A stretch of DNA of 64,000 bases from Glaciecola blandensis (GTDB taxonomy: Bacteria > Pseudomonadota > Gammaproteobacteria > Enterobacterales > Alteromonadaceae), in NCBI RefSeq assembly GCF_031846165.1, contig NZ_JAVRIE010000002.1, forward strand, positions 434,001-498,000, written 5' to 3'. The translations under genes and the position numbers were made by a program. The notes under the pieces were generated by a model, which saw only the letters and a list, made by a program, of their open reading frames with translations, made no database searches and was not told the DNA's origin. Numbering within the stretch: the stretch's first letter is position 1; each line of letters opens with the position of its first letter. Positions 43,712 to 52,970 of the stretch are shown one piece after another.

Positions 43712-45409
43712 ATGAGCGACAATCAAAGTCAGCACAATCATCTATATATCCCGCATGCGGGTCCCTCTCTATTAGAAACGCCACTTCTAAACAAAGGGAG
43801 TGCGTTTACTGAAAAAGAACGTAAAAGCTTTAATTTATTGGGTTTGCTTCCTCCACGCTACGAAACGATAGAAGAACAAGTATCACGGGCGTACAAGCAA
43901 TACAAAGGCTTCGAAAACCCACTGAATAAGCACATTTACTTACGTGCTATCCAAGATAACAACGAAACCTTGTTCTATCGTCTGTTGCAGGCCCACATCG
44001 ACGAAATGATGCCGATCATCTATACCCCAACGGTAGGCGATGCATGTGAAAGTTTCTCTGATATTTATCGTTCGTCGCGCGGCTTATTCATTAGTTATGA
44101 AGAGCGTCACTTAATGGACGACATTTTGCGCAATGCTACAAAGCGCAAAGTTAAAGTCATCGTCGTGACCGATGGCGAGCGCATTCTGGGCTTGGGTGAC
44201 CAAGGAATTGGCGGAATGGGTATTCCTATCGGGAAGCTATCTTTGTATACCGCTTGCGGCGGTATCAGCCCAGCCTATACCTTACCTGTCATGCTAGACG
44301 TCGGAACGAACAATCAGAAACTACTGAATGACCCAATGTATATGGGGGCTAGGCACGAGCGTATCAGCCAAGAACAGTACGATGAGTTTTTAGATATGTT
44401 TATATCTGCTGTGCAAAGACGTTGGCCAGAAGTCATGATCCAGTTTGAAGATTTCGCTCAGCCTAATGCGATGCCTTTACTTCAAAAGTATCGTTCAAAT
44501 GTGTGTTGTTTCAATGATGACATTCAGGGAACCGCGGCGGTGACATTGGGCACTATCCTCGCTGCGTGTCGCGTTCGAAACGCTAAGCTATCCGATATGA
44601 ACGTAGTCTTTGTCGGTTCTGGCTCGGCAGGCTGTGGTATTGCAGAAATGTTGGTCCAGCAGATGGTCTTTGAGGGTCTGTCCGATGCTCAAGCGCGTAG
44701 ACATGTTTTCATGATTGACCGCTTTGGTCTATTAACCGAAGGTATGGAAGGGCTGCGTGATTTCCAAGCCGCCTTGCAGCAGCCCAAAGATGCCTTAAGT
44801 GACTGGAGTTATAGTGGTGAGTACGCGTCGCTACTAGATGTTGTTCATTGCGCGAAACCCGATATTCTCATTGGTGTGTCTGGACAACCCGGTTTGTTTA
44901 CTGAACAAGTTATTACAGCGATGGCGCAATCGTGTGAGAAACCGATTATCTTTCCATTGAGTAACCCATCTCGACAAGTTGAAGCACGTCCAGAGCAAGT
45001 GATTGAATGGACTGATGGGAACGTAGTCATTGCAACGGGCAGTCCATTTAAGCCGGTGGCTTATAAAGACAGAATATTCCCGATAGCACAATGTAATAAT
45101 TCTTATATCTTTCCTGGTATTGGTTTGGGTGTCATTGCTTCTAAGGCGCGTATCATTAGTGATGAAATGTTAATGGCAGCGAGCAATGCACTTGCCGATG
45201 CGTCGCCGATGGTGAGCGATCCGAATGGAGAGTTGCTACCGCCATTGACTGAAATCGGAAGACTGAGTCGAAAGATAGCTTTTGCTGTTGCCAAGGTGGC
45301 TATGGCTCAAGAGTTAGCACTGACTATCCCTGATGAGCTTCTTGAACAGCGTATTGAAAATAACTTCTGGAAAGCCGAATACCGCCCTTACAAACGTGTG
45401 AGTATCTAA
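43712..45409 (+). CDS. maeA: NAD-dependent malic enzyme
   Basis: Oxidative decarboxylation of malate to pyruvate with NAD. It has 565 aa, the SfcA/MaeA length. IIYTPTVGDACESFSDIYR, VTDGERILGLGDQGIGGMGI, FEDFAQPNAMPLLQKYR, CFNDDIQGTAAV and the nucleotide site VFVGSGSAGCGIAEM are complete. ATG 43712 is 72 bp after mrcA. A strong terminator lies 31 bp after its stop. Confidence 0.96.
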   Translation: MSDNQSQHNHLYIPHAGPSLLETPLLNKGSAFTEKERKSFNLLGLLPPRYETIEEQVSRAYKQYKGFENPLNKHIYLRAIQDNNETLFYRLLQAHIDEMMPIIYTPTVGDACESFSDIYRSSRGLFISYEERHLMDDILRNATKRKVKVIVVTDGERILGLGDQGIGGMGIPIGKLSLYTACGGISPAYTLPVMLDVGTNNQKLLNDPMYMGARHERISQEQYDEFLDMFISAVQRRWPEVMIQFEDFAQPNAMPLLQKYRSNVCCFNDDIQGTAAVTLGTILAACRVRNAKLSDMNVVFVGSGSAGCGIAEMLVQQMVFEGLSDAQARRHVFMIDRFGLLTEGMEGLRDFQAALQQPKDALSDWSYSGEYASLLDVVHCAKPDILIGVSGQPGLFTEQVITAMAQSCEKPIIFPLSNPSRQVEARPEQVIEWTDGNVVIATGSPFKPVAYKDRIFPIAQCNNSYIFPGIGLGVIASKARIISDEMLMAASNALADASPMVSDPNGELLPPLTEIGRLSRKIAFAVAKVAMAQELALTIPDELLEQRIENNFWKAEYRPYKRVSI

Positions 45410-45440
45410 GCAGCGTTTTCTTGGTTTGAATAAAGAATGA

Positions 45441-45467
45441 AGCGACTAGGGCCTAGTCGCTTTTTTT
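45441..45467 (+). terminator. Rho-independent terminator after maeA
   Basis: Perfect 8-bp stem GCGACTAG/CTAGTCGC with a 3-nt loop, followed by seven T. The stop codon (45453-45455) of the convergent acetyltransferase gene lies inside the hairpin. Confidence 0.9.
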
Positions 45468-46034
45468 ATGCGTTGAATCTATGGTTTTTATAACGGAGGC
45501 GGGGACACCAGCAACGACCGTATTGGCCGCGACGTCCTTATTGACCACTGCACCGGCCGCAATGACCGCGTTATCGCCAATAGTCACACCGTCTAGAATC
45601 TTAGCCCCCATCCCTATCCATACCTTGTTACCAACAGTAATCGGATTGGCTGTTTCCAAACCCTTTGTTCGTTTGATGGGATCCAGTGGATGAGTCGCTG
45701 TTGAAATGAGTACGCCAGGCGCAATCATGACGTCATCGCCAAAGCTGACTTGGGCACCATCTAAGATAACTAACCCGTGATTGGCATAGAAGTTCTTACC
45801 CAATTTGATGTTATAACCGTAATCACAATAAAACGGTGGCTCTATCCATGCGCCAGCATATGTACCGACCAGTCGTTTAATTAGTGCACGGCTACCTTTT
45901 CTGTCAGTAATATCAAAGAGGTTAAATTCATGACAGAGGGCTTTTGCGCTTTCTCGGTCTGCAAATAATGCTTTGTCGCTAGGGAAATACTCCATACCCT
46001 GCAACATCTTTTCTTTTTCGCTTAAACTTGTCAT
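45453..46034 (-). CDS. Sugar O-acetyltransferase, Maa/NodL/LacA type
   Basis: A 193-aa hexapeptide-repeat (left-handed beta helix) acetyltransferase. The N-terminal MaoC/Maa cap (KEKMLQGMEYFPSDKAL) and FYCDYGYNIKLGKNFYANHG, ISTATHPLDP (catalytic His) and KVWIGMGAKILDGVTIGDNA are typical. The acceptor sugar is unknown. Its ATG directly abuts the argA stop (TAAATG), so it is part of the arg transcription unit even though no arginine role is known. Its end, THKKSD, is encoded within the maeA terminator. Confidence 0.88.
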   Translation of the reverse strand: MTSLSEKEKMLQGMEYFPSDKALFADRESAKALCHEFNLFDITDRKGSRALIKRLVGTYAGAWIEPPFYCDYGYNIKLGKNFYANHGLVILDGAQVSFGDDVMIAPGVLISTATHPLDPIKRTKGLETANPITVGNKVWIGMGAKILDGVTIGDNAVIAAGAVVNKDVAANTVVAGVPASVIKTIDSTHKKSD

Positions 46035-47354
46035 TTAGTTTGGAAACAATGACAGCATGAACACTTTGCTGTTACGTGTGAAGTTGTACATTTCTTTTTT
46101 CCCAGCGGGTAAGTCTTCGATGTGTTTTTCCTCAAAGCCTTGCTCAAGGAACCAATGGCCTGTGACGGTTGTTAATACAAACACTTTTTGTAAGCCACTC
46201 AGTATGGCCTTTTTACGGATTTCGTCCAGTAGTCTTTCACCCCGATTAGCACCTCGATAATCATGATGCGTGGCAACACATGCTAATTCCCCGCAAGCAT
46301 CTTCAGGATATAAATAAAGTGCAGCACATGCGATGATCATTCCGTCTCGTACGATTATCGTGAACTTATCAATTTCCTGTTCTAAGCGTTCGCGAGAGCG
46401 CTTAACTAAGGCACCGCTCTCTTCTAATGGCTTTATTAGCTTTAAAATCCCGCCAACGTCGTCGATCGTCGCCGTTCTAAGTTGCTCATAATGATTTTGT
46501 AGTACCAGTGAACCCGCGCCATCGCGAGTGAAAAGTTCCTTTAGCAGCACGCCATCGGTCTTGTAATTCACACAATGTGCCCGTTGAACACCGGCTTCAA
46601 CCGAAGCCAACATCGCTGTTAGGCAGGTATCTTCTGCAACAATGTTGCCTAGGGCGACTTCCTTTTTCATTGTGTTGAGTTCAGTGGTTCTCAGAAGCTT
46701 GCCGCTTTTATTAAAAATACCGTCTGATTCAGAAAAGGTAATGATTTTGTCTGCTTTTAGGGCAATTGCAGCCTTGGTAGCAACGTCTTCGTGCGAGAGA
46801 TTAAATACTTCACCGGTAGGAGAGTAACCCATGGGCGAGAGAAGCACGATAGAACCATCGTCTAAGTGATCATTCAGGCCTTGAACATCAATTCTGCGCA
46901 CGACGCCAGTGTTTTCAAAATCAACGCCATCTTGCACACCGTATGGCTTGGCTACCACTAAATTGCCTGAGCAAACTCTTATTTGAGATCCGTGCATGGG
47001 TGAATTAGGTAAACCCATTGTGAGCAGAGCTTCTATTTGGCTTCGTAAGCTGCCAGCAGCATCTTTAACACATTCTAAGGTCTCTTTGTCTGTTACCCGA
47101 ATTCCGTCTTTGAAGCGAGAGGCCTTATTATGAATGGCCAGACGCTTCTCAATTTGCGGACGAGCGCCATGTACGATTACCAATTTTACGCCCAAGCTAT
47201 TCAACAAGGCGATATCCTGAATGATCTTCGCAAAGTTCTCAGACTCAATGGCTTCACCACCGAACATGATCACAAAGGTTTTGCCTCGATGCGCATTGAT
47301 ATAGGGGGCAGAGCTTCTAAATAGACGAACGCTTTCAGAATCAGATAAGGCCAT
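46035..47354 (-). CDS. argA: N-acetylglutamate synthase
   Basis: First step of arginine biosynthesis: glutamate plus acetyl-CoA. It has 439 aa, the classic two-part form: an amino-acid-kinase-like regulatory domain (about 10-290; FVIMFGGEAIESENF, VIVHGARPQIEKRL) that binds arginine, and a C-terminal GNAT domain (about 300-435; ACVATHHDYRGANRGERLLD). It starts 2 bp after argH. In Vibrio and other relatives argH and argA are fused; here they remain separate but abut. Confidence 0.95.
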   Translation of the reverse strand: MALSDSESVRLFRSSAPYINAHRGKTFVIMFGGEAIESENFAKIIQDIALLNSLGVKLVIVHGARPQIEKRLAIHNKASRFKDGIRVTDKETLECVKDAAGSLRSQIEALLTMGLPNSPMHGSQIRVCSGNLVVAKPYGVQDGVDFENTGVVRRIDVQGLNDHLDDGSIVLLSPMGYSPTGEVFNLSHEDVATKAAIALKADKIITFSESDGIFNKSGKLLRTTELNTMKKEVALGNIVAEDTCLTAMLASVEAGVQRAHCVNYKTDGVLLKELFTRDGAGSLVLQNHYEQLRTATIDDVGGILKLIKPLEESGALVKRSRERLEQEIDKFTIIVRDGMIIACAALYLYPEDACGELACVATHHDYRGANRGERLLDEIRKKAILSGLQKVFVLTTVTGHWFLEQGFEEKHIEDLPAGKKEMYNFTRNSKVFMLSLFPN

Positions 47355-47356
47355 AC

Positions 47357-48742
47357 CTAGTCATCCAATTGATCGAGGCGTTCTAGTTCAACATAAAGTG
47401 CTTGAGTGACGAGCTCCTTGTTGGTGCCGCCGAGCACATTACGCTTGTTCAAGACTGACTCAAGTTCTAGCATTGGGTAGACATCTTCGTCGATTTGCTC
47501 GTGAATTTGCTTTAACTGTTCCAAACTAAGATCTTCTAGCGCTTTCTTTTCACTGAGGGCGAGTACCACGGCTTGCCCAGAAATGTCGTGCGCTGTTCTA
47601 AATGGGATCCCTTTTGCGACCAGATAGTCAGCAAGTTCAGTGGCGTTTGCGTAGCCTTGTTGCGCGGCTTGTCTGCAACGTTCTTCATTTAACGAGAGGC
47701 TATCTAATACTTCCACTGCAATACACAAACAAATATGCCATTGGTTAACGCTATCAATAGCGCCTTCTTTGTCTTCTTGCATGTCTTTGTTATATGCCAA
47801 AGGCAGCCCTTTCATGGTAACCAGCAAGGCTTGTAAATTACCAAATACACGGCCGCATTTCCCACGCATGAGCTCAAGAGCATCAGGATTCTTTTTCTGC
47901 GGCATTAAAGAAGAACCCGACGTAACTGAATCGCCAAGTTGTAAGAAGCCTGCTTCTCCACTGTTATAGAAAATAAGATCTTCTGCCATACGTGAAAGGT
48001 GCATCATGCTTGTGCTGGCATTGAACAGCAATTCCAACACGAAATCACGATCTGAGACTGCGTCTAAGCTGTTTAAACAGGGCGAATCAAATCCTAATTG
48101 TGCTGCGATTGAGTGCCGATCTACTGCGAACGTGGTGCCAGCTAGCGCGCCGGAACCCAAAGGACATTGATTAAGCCGCTTTTGCAGGTCTTCAATTCGA
48201 CTCACATCACGTTTTAGCATTTCAACATAGGCTAAACACCAGTGTGCAAAATAAACGGGCTGAGCGCGTTGCAAATGTGTATAGCCAGGAATGATCGCAT
48301 TTTCATGACGAGCAGCTACTTTAAGTAGAGCGCGGATTACCTGTAAACAATCTGTTTTCAACGAGCTTAAATGTGAACGACACCACAATCTAAAGTCGGT
48401 CGCTACCTGGTCATTTCGGCTACGACCAGTATGTAGTTTTCTACCGATATCGCCCAACTCAGCAGTTAGCGCGGCCTCTACAAAACTATGAATGTCTTCT
48501 TCAGGAGAGTTAGCAAAGTCTAATTCGCCATTTTCAGCTTTCTGTTTTAATGCATTAAGCGAATCTTCAAGTTGTTGTTGCTCACTATCGCTTAATACAC
48601 CAGCTTCTTTGAGCGCACGAGACCAAATAATTGAACCCCAAATATCTTCCACCGCCATAACGTAATCAAACGGTAAAGAATCATTCACTTGTTTGAACAT
48701 ATCACTGCTTCCAGCTTGGAAGCGACCACCCCATAATGCCAT
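47357..48742 (-). CDS. argH: Argininosuccinate lyase
   Basis: Last step of arginine biosynthesis: argininosuccinate to arginine and fumarate. It has 461 aa. MALWGGRFQ, HTGRSRNDQVATDFRLW, GYTHLQRAQPVYFAHW and the mobile signature loop GSSLMPQKKNPDALELMRG with catalytic Ser are intact. It lies 12 bp after argG. Not fused to ArgA. Confidence 0.97.
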   Translation of the reverse strand: MALWGGRFQAGSSDMFKQVNDSLPFDYVMAVEDIWGSIIWSRALKEAGVLSDSEQQQLEDSLNALKQKAENGELDFANSPEEDIHSFVEAALTAELGDIGRKLHTGRSRNDQVATDFRLWCRSHLSSLKTDCLQVIRALLKVAARHENAIIPGYTHLQRAQPVYFAHWCLAYVEMLKRDVSRIEDLQKRLNQCPLGSGALAGTTFAVDRHSIAAQLGFDSPCLNSLDAVSDRDFVLELLFNASTSMMHLSRMAEDLIFYNSGEAGFLQLGDSVTSGSSLMPQKKNPDALELMRGKCGRVFGNLQALLVTMKGLPLAYNKDMQEDKEGAIDSVNQWHICLCIAVEVLDSLSLNEERCRQAAQQGYANATELADYLVAKGIPFRTAHDISGQAVVLALSEKKALEDLSLEQLKQIHEQIDEDVYPMLELESVLNKRNVLGGTNKELVTQALYVELERLDQLDD

Positions 48743-48754
48743 TATGTTTGTCCT

Positions 48755-49978
48755 TTACCCTTGTTGTTTGAGTGCTTTGATTCTGCTAGAGAGGCTAAAC
48801 AAACGAATGAAGCCTTCGGCATGACTTTGGTCATATACATCGTCCGCGCCGAAAGTCGCAAAGTCTTCAGAATATAAGCTGTTAGGCGACTGTCTTTGTA
48901 CAACCGTTGCTTGTCCTTTGTATAGTTTAATGACGATCTCACCGGTGACGAGTTTGGCAAAGCTTTCAGCGCCCGCGAGCAATGAATCATTTAATGCAGT
49001 AAACCAGCGTCCGTCATACATCACATGCGCGAATTCCAGACCAATTTGTTCGCGGTATTTTAGTGCTGATTTATCAAGCACTAGGCTTTCAAGCGCTTTA
49101 TATGCTTTCATCATCACCGTGCCGCCCGGTGTTTCATAGCAGCCACGAGATTTCATGCCTACTAGGCGATTTTCAACAATGTCAATTCGACCAACGCCAT
49201 GAGGTGCAGCAAGGGTGTTCAATTCAACTAAAGCTTGATAAGGCGATAAGGCCTTGCCATTAACATGAGTCAAACGACCCTCTGAGAAGCTCAAAGAAAC
49301 CCTTTCTGGTTTATTTGGTGCATCTTCCGGATCCGTGGTCATTGTCCACACTTGTTTAGTGGGTTCACACCATGGGTCCTCTAATTCGCCACCTTCGTGT
49401 GAGATATGCCAAGCATTCGCATCGCGGCTATAAATTTTGGTTGCAGATGCGGTTGTCGCAATATTTCTACTGGCGAGGTAATCGAGTAAGTCTTCACGCG
49501 ATACCATGTCCCACTCACGCCATGGCGCGATAACTTGCAGGTCAGGCGCAAGTGCAGCAAAGGCCCCCTCGAAACGGACTTGATCGTTCCCCTTACCTGT
49601 ACAACCGTGGCTGAGCGCGTCTGCTCCCACTTTTCTGGCAACTTCCACTTGTGCTTTGGCTATCACAGGGCGAGCCATAGATGTACCCAGCAAATATTCA
49701 CCTTCATATACCGCACCCGTCATTATGGTCGGATAGATAAAGTCACGCACAAACTCTTCTTTCAAGTCGACAATATGACATTCACTTGCACCAGAGGCGA
49801 TTGCTTTGTCATGAAGCCCTTCTAGCTCTTCATCGCCTTGACCAACATCAGCAGCAAATGCAACGACTTCACAATCATAGTTTTCTTTTAGCCAAGGCAT
49901 AATTGCAGAAGTGTCTAAGCCACCTGAATATGCAAGTACCACTTTCTTTATTTGATTTTTGTTGTTGCTTAAAGCCAT
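48755..49978 (-). CDS. argG: Argininosuccinate synthase
   Basis: Joins citrulline and aspartate with ATP. It has 407 aa. The ATP pyrophosphatase P-loop is LAYSGGLDTSAIMPWL; SHGCTGKGNDQVRFE and MARPVIAKAQVEVA are the usual substrate regions. It lies 67 bp after argF. Confidence 0.97.
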   Translation of the reverse strand: MALSNNKNQIKKVVLAYSGGLDTSAIMPWLKENYDCEVVAFAADVGQGDEELEGLHDKAIASGASECHIVDLKEEFVRDFIYPTIMTGAVYEGEYLLGTSMARPVIAKAQVEVARKVGADALSHGCTGKGNDQVRFEGAFAALAPDLQVIAPWREWDMVSREDLLDYLASRNIATTASATKIYSRDANAWHISHEGGELEDPWCEPTKQVWTMTTDPEDAPNKPERVSLSFSEGRLTHVNGKALSPYQALVELNTLAAPHGVGRIDIVENRLVGMKSRGCYETPGGTVMMKAYKALESLVLDKSALKYREQIGLEFAHVMYDGRWFTALNDSLLAGAESFAKLVTGEIVIKLYKGQATVVQRQSPNSLYSEDFATFGADDVYDQSHAEGFIRLFSLSSRIKALKQQG

Positions 49979-50045
49979 TTCTCTTCCTCAATACGAACCC
50001 TAAATAGGCTCAACTTACTTTATTCTATAATTTATGCGTTCAACA

Positions 50046-50966
50046 TTACGCTAGGGTGACACCGCCGATCAAGCTAGCGAGTATCGCATTTTGCGCATGC
50101 ATTCTGTTTTCTGCTTGTAACATAAGTAATGATTGCTCACTGTCCATCAAAGAGCCGGTAATTTCAAGATCTCGGTGGGCTGGTTGGCAGTGCATTACAT
50201 AGCTTGCGCCGGCTTTTTTCATTAAACGTTCATTTACTTGGAACGGAGCAAACTTTTCTTTTATTTCTGACAAAGGTGTATCATCGCCCATTGAAAGCCA
50301 CGTATCGGTATACAAAATATCGGCCTGTCCTAATTCTTCAATGGAATTGGCAATAGTTAAATCAACACCATTCTCATAGGCCAATTTAGCAGCATGTTTG
50401 GCGATTTTAGATGATATTTCGAAGCCTTTTGGAGTAATGACAGTTTGATTGACACCTAACAAAGCGCCTACAATCAATAGTGAATGAGTCACATTGTTGC
50501 CATCACCGATATACGCCATGGTTTTGCCTTTTAACTCACCGAGTTTTTCGTGCATCCCAAGATAGTCGGCAAGTGCCTGACATGGATGGTATAAATCGCA
50601 CAGGGCGTTGATGACTGGTATATTTGCCCCTTTCGCCAAATCGACTAAGGTTTGATGCTCGTATACGCGAGAAACGATAGCATCTGCCCAACATGCTAAA
50701 TTTGCACCGACGTCTACTGGATCTTCTCGATCTTTTAAAGGGGAGCCTTGGCTATCTACATACACTAAATGACCGCCTAATTTGTTCACGCCGATATCAA
50801 AACTCACACGCGTTCGTAACGACGGTTTTTCAAAAATCGCAACAACCGACTTACCAGCGAGTGGCTTTCCATATTTCTCAGGATATTGTTTTAAATCAAG
50901 TGCTAGTGCGAGCAGGTTTTGCATAGATTGCGGTGACCAATCGCTAAAACTCAATAAATCTTGCAT
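50046..50966 (-). CDS. argF: Ornithine carbamoyltransferase
   Basis: Makes citrulline from ornithine and carbamoyl phosphate. I start at ATG 50966 (306 aa, MQDLLSFSDW), with AAGGA 7 nt upstream; ATG 50981, overlapping the argB stop, adds five residues. The carbamoyl-phosphate loop reads PSLRTR instead of the textbook STRTR, and the C-terminal motif is HCQPAHR rather than HCLPAHR. I recall both variants from Shewanella-type ArgF, so I read it as a genuine subfamily. INALCDLYHPCQALADYL, and TDTWLSMGDD for ornithine binding, are intact. Confidence 0.93.
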   Translation of the reverse strand: MQDLLSFSDWSPQSMQNLLALALDLKQYPEKYGKPLAGKSVVAIFEKPSLRTRVSFDIGVNKLGGHLVYVDSQGSPLKDREDPVDVGANLACWADAIVSRVYEHQTLVDLAKGANIPVINALCDLYHPCQALADYLGMHEKLGELKGKTMAYIGDGNNVTHSLLIVGALLGVNQTVITPKGFEISSKIAKHAAKLAYENGVDLTIANSIEELGQADILYTDTWLSMGDDTPLSEIKEKFAPFQVNERLMKKAGASYVMHCQPAHRDLEITGSLMDSEQSLLMLQAENRMHAQNAILASLIGGVTLA

Positions 50967-50980
50967 GGTATTGTCCTTCA

Positions 50981-51808
50981 TTATTCATTAACTCCCTTTG
51001 CGGGTAAGATCTGTGTACCAGTATTTAGGCCGCATTCTGCGTTTTGACCTTGGGCTTCCTTTAGGTCTGCTAGCAACTTGCTCACTTCAGACCAACTACC
51101 AATGGTGACGGGCTTATGTAAGGTATTTGCAGCTTCTTGTGCCGCTTTCACTTTTACTACCATACCGTCAGCAATGACTCCGTTAGCAGTAAGTTCGCTA
51201 ATCGTTTGATGATTGAGTTGTGTGATACGATTTTTTTGTGCATCTAAAACGCCTGCTACATCGGATAGCAAAAACAAGTCGGCATAAAGTAAAGAAGCGA
51301 CGCAGGTGGCAGCTTGATCCGCATTCACATTAAACAAACGTCCTTCATTATTGCTACCGATAGAGCAAATAATAGGCGTTAGATTGGCATGCATTAGTTG
51401 GTGTAAGAGTTTTGCACTTTTAGGATGTGGATAACCAACGGCACCCAGCGTGCTATCTACTTCCGTGCAATGAGCTAAATTACCGTCACACAAGGCGATA
51501 CCTACACCGGACAGCCCATGCTGCATTGCCATGCAAACCAATTGCTTGTTGAGCGTGCCTGCTAAAACACCTGCTACTGCGGGCATTTGTTCGTCTGGTG
51601 AAATACGTAAGCCATTGTGTTTTTTGGATTCAAAACCTAAGGCCGTCAACTGGGTTTGCAGTTGTGAGCCTCCGCCATGCACGATAGCGATGTTGTATCC
51701 CTGTTTTTTGAGTTCAGAAACCGCCTTGAAAAAAGAGCTTTGGGCCAGGGTATCTTCAAAGAAATTACCACCGACTTTAAGTACGATGTTGGTTGAATTT
51801 ATGTCCAT
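50981..51808 (-). CDS. argB: Acetylglutamate kinase
   Basis: Phosphorylates N-acetylglutamate. A 275-aa amino-acid kinase. VLKVGGNFFED and IAIVHGGGSQLQTQL form the ATP and phosphate loops; LSDVAGVLDAQKN and GMVVKVKAAQEA complete the site. It overlaps argC by 10 bp at the start and abuts argF. It lacks the N-terminal helix of arginine-inhibited hexameric ArgB, consistent with feedback acting on ArgA. Confidence 0.95.
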   Translation of the reverse strand: MDINSTNIVLKVGGNFFEDTLAQSSFFKAVSELKKQGYNIAIVHGGGSQLQTQLTALGFESKKHNGLRISPDEQMPAVAGVLAGTLNKQLVCMAMQHGLSGVGIALCDGNLAHCTEVDSTLGAVGYPHPKSAKLLHQLMHANLTPIICSIGSNNEGRLFNVNADQAATCVASLLYADLFLLSDVAGVLDAQKNRITQLNHQTISELTANGVIADGMVVKVKAAQEAANTLHKPVTIGSWSEVSKLLADLKEAQGQNAECGLNTGTQILPAKGVNE

Positions 51809-52839
51809 GAGCTAATGAGTCCAGTCTGGGAAGGGAAGTCAAAGGCTAGGTTTGCACATTGCACAGCTTGAGAGGCAGCGCCTTTCAATAAGTTATCTAT
51901 CGCTGAAGAGACGACTAAGTAACCACTATCTTCGTCGAACTTCCAGCAAATATCACAGAATGGTGTGTTTGCAACGTCATCTACTTTTGGCCATGAATTA
52001 CGGAGCCGAATGAGTGCCTTGTCGGCATATTGCTTTTCATAAGCCTGCGCCACTTGAGTTGCAGAGATACCCTCTTTTAATGCGACCGTGACAGTGGCTA
52101 GAATACCTCGCTTAAACTGCCCTAGATGAGGCGTGAAGATAACTTGAGTTTGTGCATAATTATCTATTTCAGGTGTGTGTCTGTGGCCCAGCACGCCATA
52201 GGCCTGTAAACTCACTTCATAAAAGCTAGTCGTTGCACTCGGTTTTTTACCCGCACCACTGACACCTGAGGTCGCATTGATCACCGGACGATGTCCCGGT
52301 TTTACTAAATTTGCGTCACTGAGTGGTTTTAATGCCAAAAGAGAGGCGGTTGGATAACAACCAGGGACAGCAATGAGTTTTGCTTGTTTAATTTCGTTTT
52401 CATACCATTCAGCAAGACCGTAAACCGCCTTTTTTTGCACTTCAGGGTGTTCATGTTGGAACCCATAGTACTTGGCGAATACCGATGCGTCGGGTAAGCG
52501 AAATGCGCCAGAAAGGTCGAATATTTTGGCGCTACCTTTTAACAAGGCGGCAGCCCAGTCATGACTTGCTTCATGTGGCGTGGCTAAAAAAATAGCATCG
52601 TAGGTATTGGCGAGTTCACTTAAACGTGCGGGGGCAAGTTCCTGCATCTGCAAACGATGTTTAGACCCTAGACCTTGGCCACCCAAAACCGCATGCACCT
52701 CACCGATAAGTTTGTTGGCGTCGCTGCTGCCTTGTGAGACAAAACAAGCAGCCAAGTCAAACTCTGGATGCTGATGAATAATTTTAATAAGTTCAGCGCC
52801 GGTATAACCACTAGCACCGATAACACAGCTTGATAACAT
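51799..52839 (-). CDS. argC: N-acetyl-gamma-glutamyl-phosphate reductase
   Basis: NADPH reduction of acetylglutamyl phosphate. It has 346 aa. VIGASGYTGAELIKIIHQHP is the cofactor site, VPGCYPTASLLAL carries the catalytic Cys, and GVSGAGKKPS and GHRHTPEIDNY follow. First gene of argCBFGH-argA. No argE lies upstream; mgsA is divergent instead, across 410 bp that hold ARG boxes and a structured leader. ArgC has only a weak ribosome-binding sequence. Confidence 0.96.
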   Translation of the reverse strand: MLSSCVIGASGYTGAELIKIIHQHPEFDLAACFVSQGSSDANKLIGEVHAVLGGQGLGSKHRLQMQELAPARLSELANTYDAIFLATPHEASHDWAAALLKGSAKIFDLSGAFRLPDASVFAKYYGFQHEHPEVQKKAVYGLAEWYENEIKQAKLIAVPGCYPTASLLALKPLSDANLVKPGHRPVINATSGVSGAGKKPSATTSFYEVSLQAYGVLGHRHTPEIDNYAQTQVIFTPHLGQFKRGILATVTVALKEGISATQVAQAYEKQYADKALIRLRNSWPKVDDVANTPFCDICWKFDEDSGYLVVSSAIDNLLKGAASQAVQCANLAFDFPSQTGLISSWT

Positions 52840-52861
52840 AATTGAGTCTTAAAATATGGAG

Positions 52862-52913
52862 AAAAAATTCCCTCACTTCCAACCCATATTTATATAGCAT
52901 TGGAAGTAAGAGA
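52862..52913 (-). terminator. Probable attenuator terminator in the argC leader
   Basis: On the minus strand TCTCTTACTTCCAA (52913-52900) pairs with TTGGAAGTGAGGGA (52882-52869) over 14 positions including two G-U pairs. The loop is 17 nt. The stem is followed by A and then six T (52867-52862). It ends 23 nt before the argC ATG, where a constitutive terminator would silence the operon, so it should be conditional. The 5' arm overlaps codons 19-24 of the Arg-rich leader ORF, and the ORF's stop codon lies in the loop. Confidence 0.72.
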
Positions 52914-52970
52914 CGAACGTCGACGAGGGCGTCTTACATTAGCACTAATATCGTCGACCGCGTATTGCAT
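52890..52970 (-). CDS. Candidate arginine leader peptide (attenuation) upstream of argC
   Basis: A 26-codon frame, MQYAVDDISANV then RRPRRR then a Ser/Thr-rich end, stop TAA. Five of six codons 13-18 are Arg (AGA CGC CCT CGT CGA CGT). It sits within the argC leader and leads straight into the terminator's 5' arm. A ribosome stalled at codons 16-18 for lack of Arg-tRNA would cover that arm and allow read-through; with ample arginine it would reach the stop and release. Its ATG lies in the loop of a small hairpin (CGTATTG/CAATACG). There is no Shine-Dalgarno upstream (the sequence is CCCTCCC), which lowers confidence. Confidence 0.5.
   Translation of the reverse strand: MQYAVDDISANVRRPRRRSSLTSNAI
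52919..52958 (-). repeat. Leader hairpin preceding the argC attenuator
   Basis: GTCGACGA (minus strand 52958-52951) pairs perfectly with TCGTCGAC (52926-52919), enclosing Arg codons. An alternative pairing, GTAAGACG (52937-52930) with CGTCTCTTAC (52915-52906), would compete with the terminator's 5' arm. This gives a possible switch between exclusive structures. Confidence 0.55.

Noticed and set aside
50046..50966. Possible N-acetylornithine or succinylornithine transcarbamylase because of SLRTR and HCQPAHR variants
   Set aside because: The same variants occur, to my recollection, in Shewanella-type ornithine carbamoyltransferases, and the rest of the site is OTC-like; argB and argC context supports ArgF.
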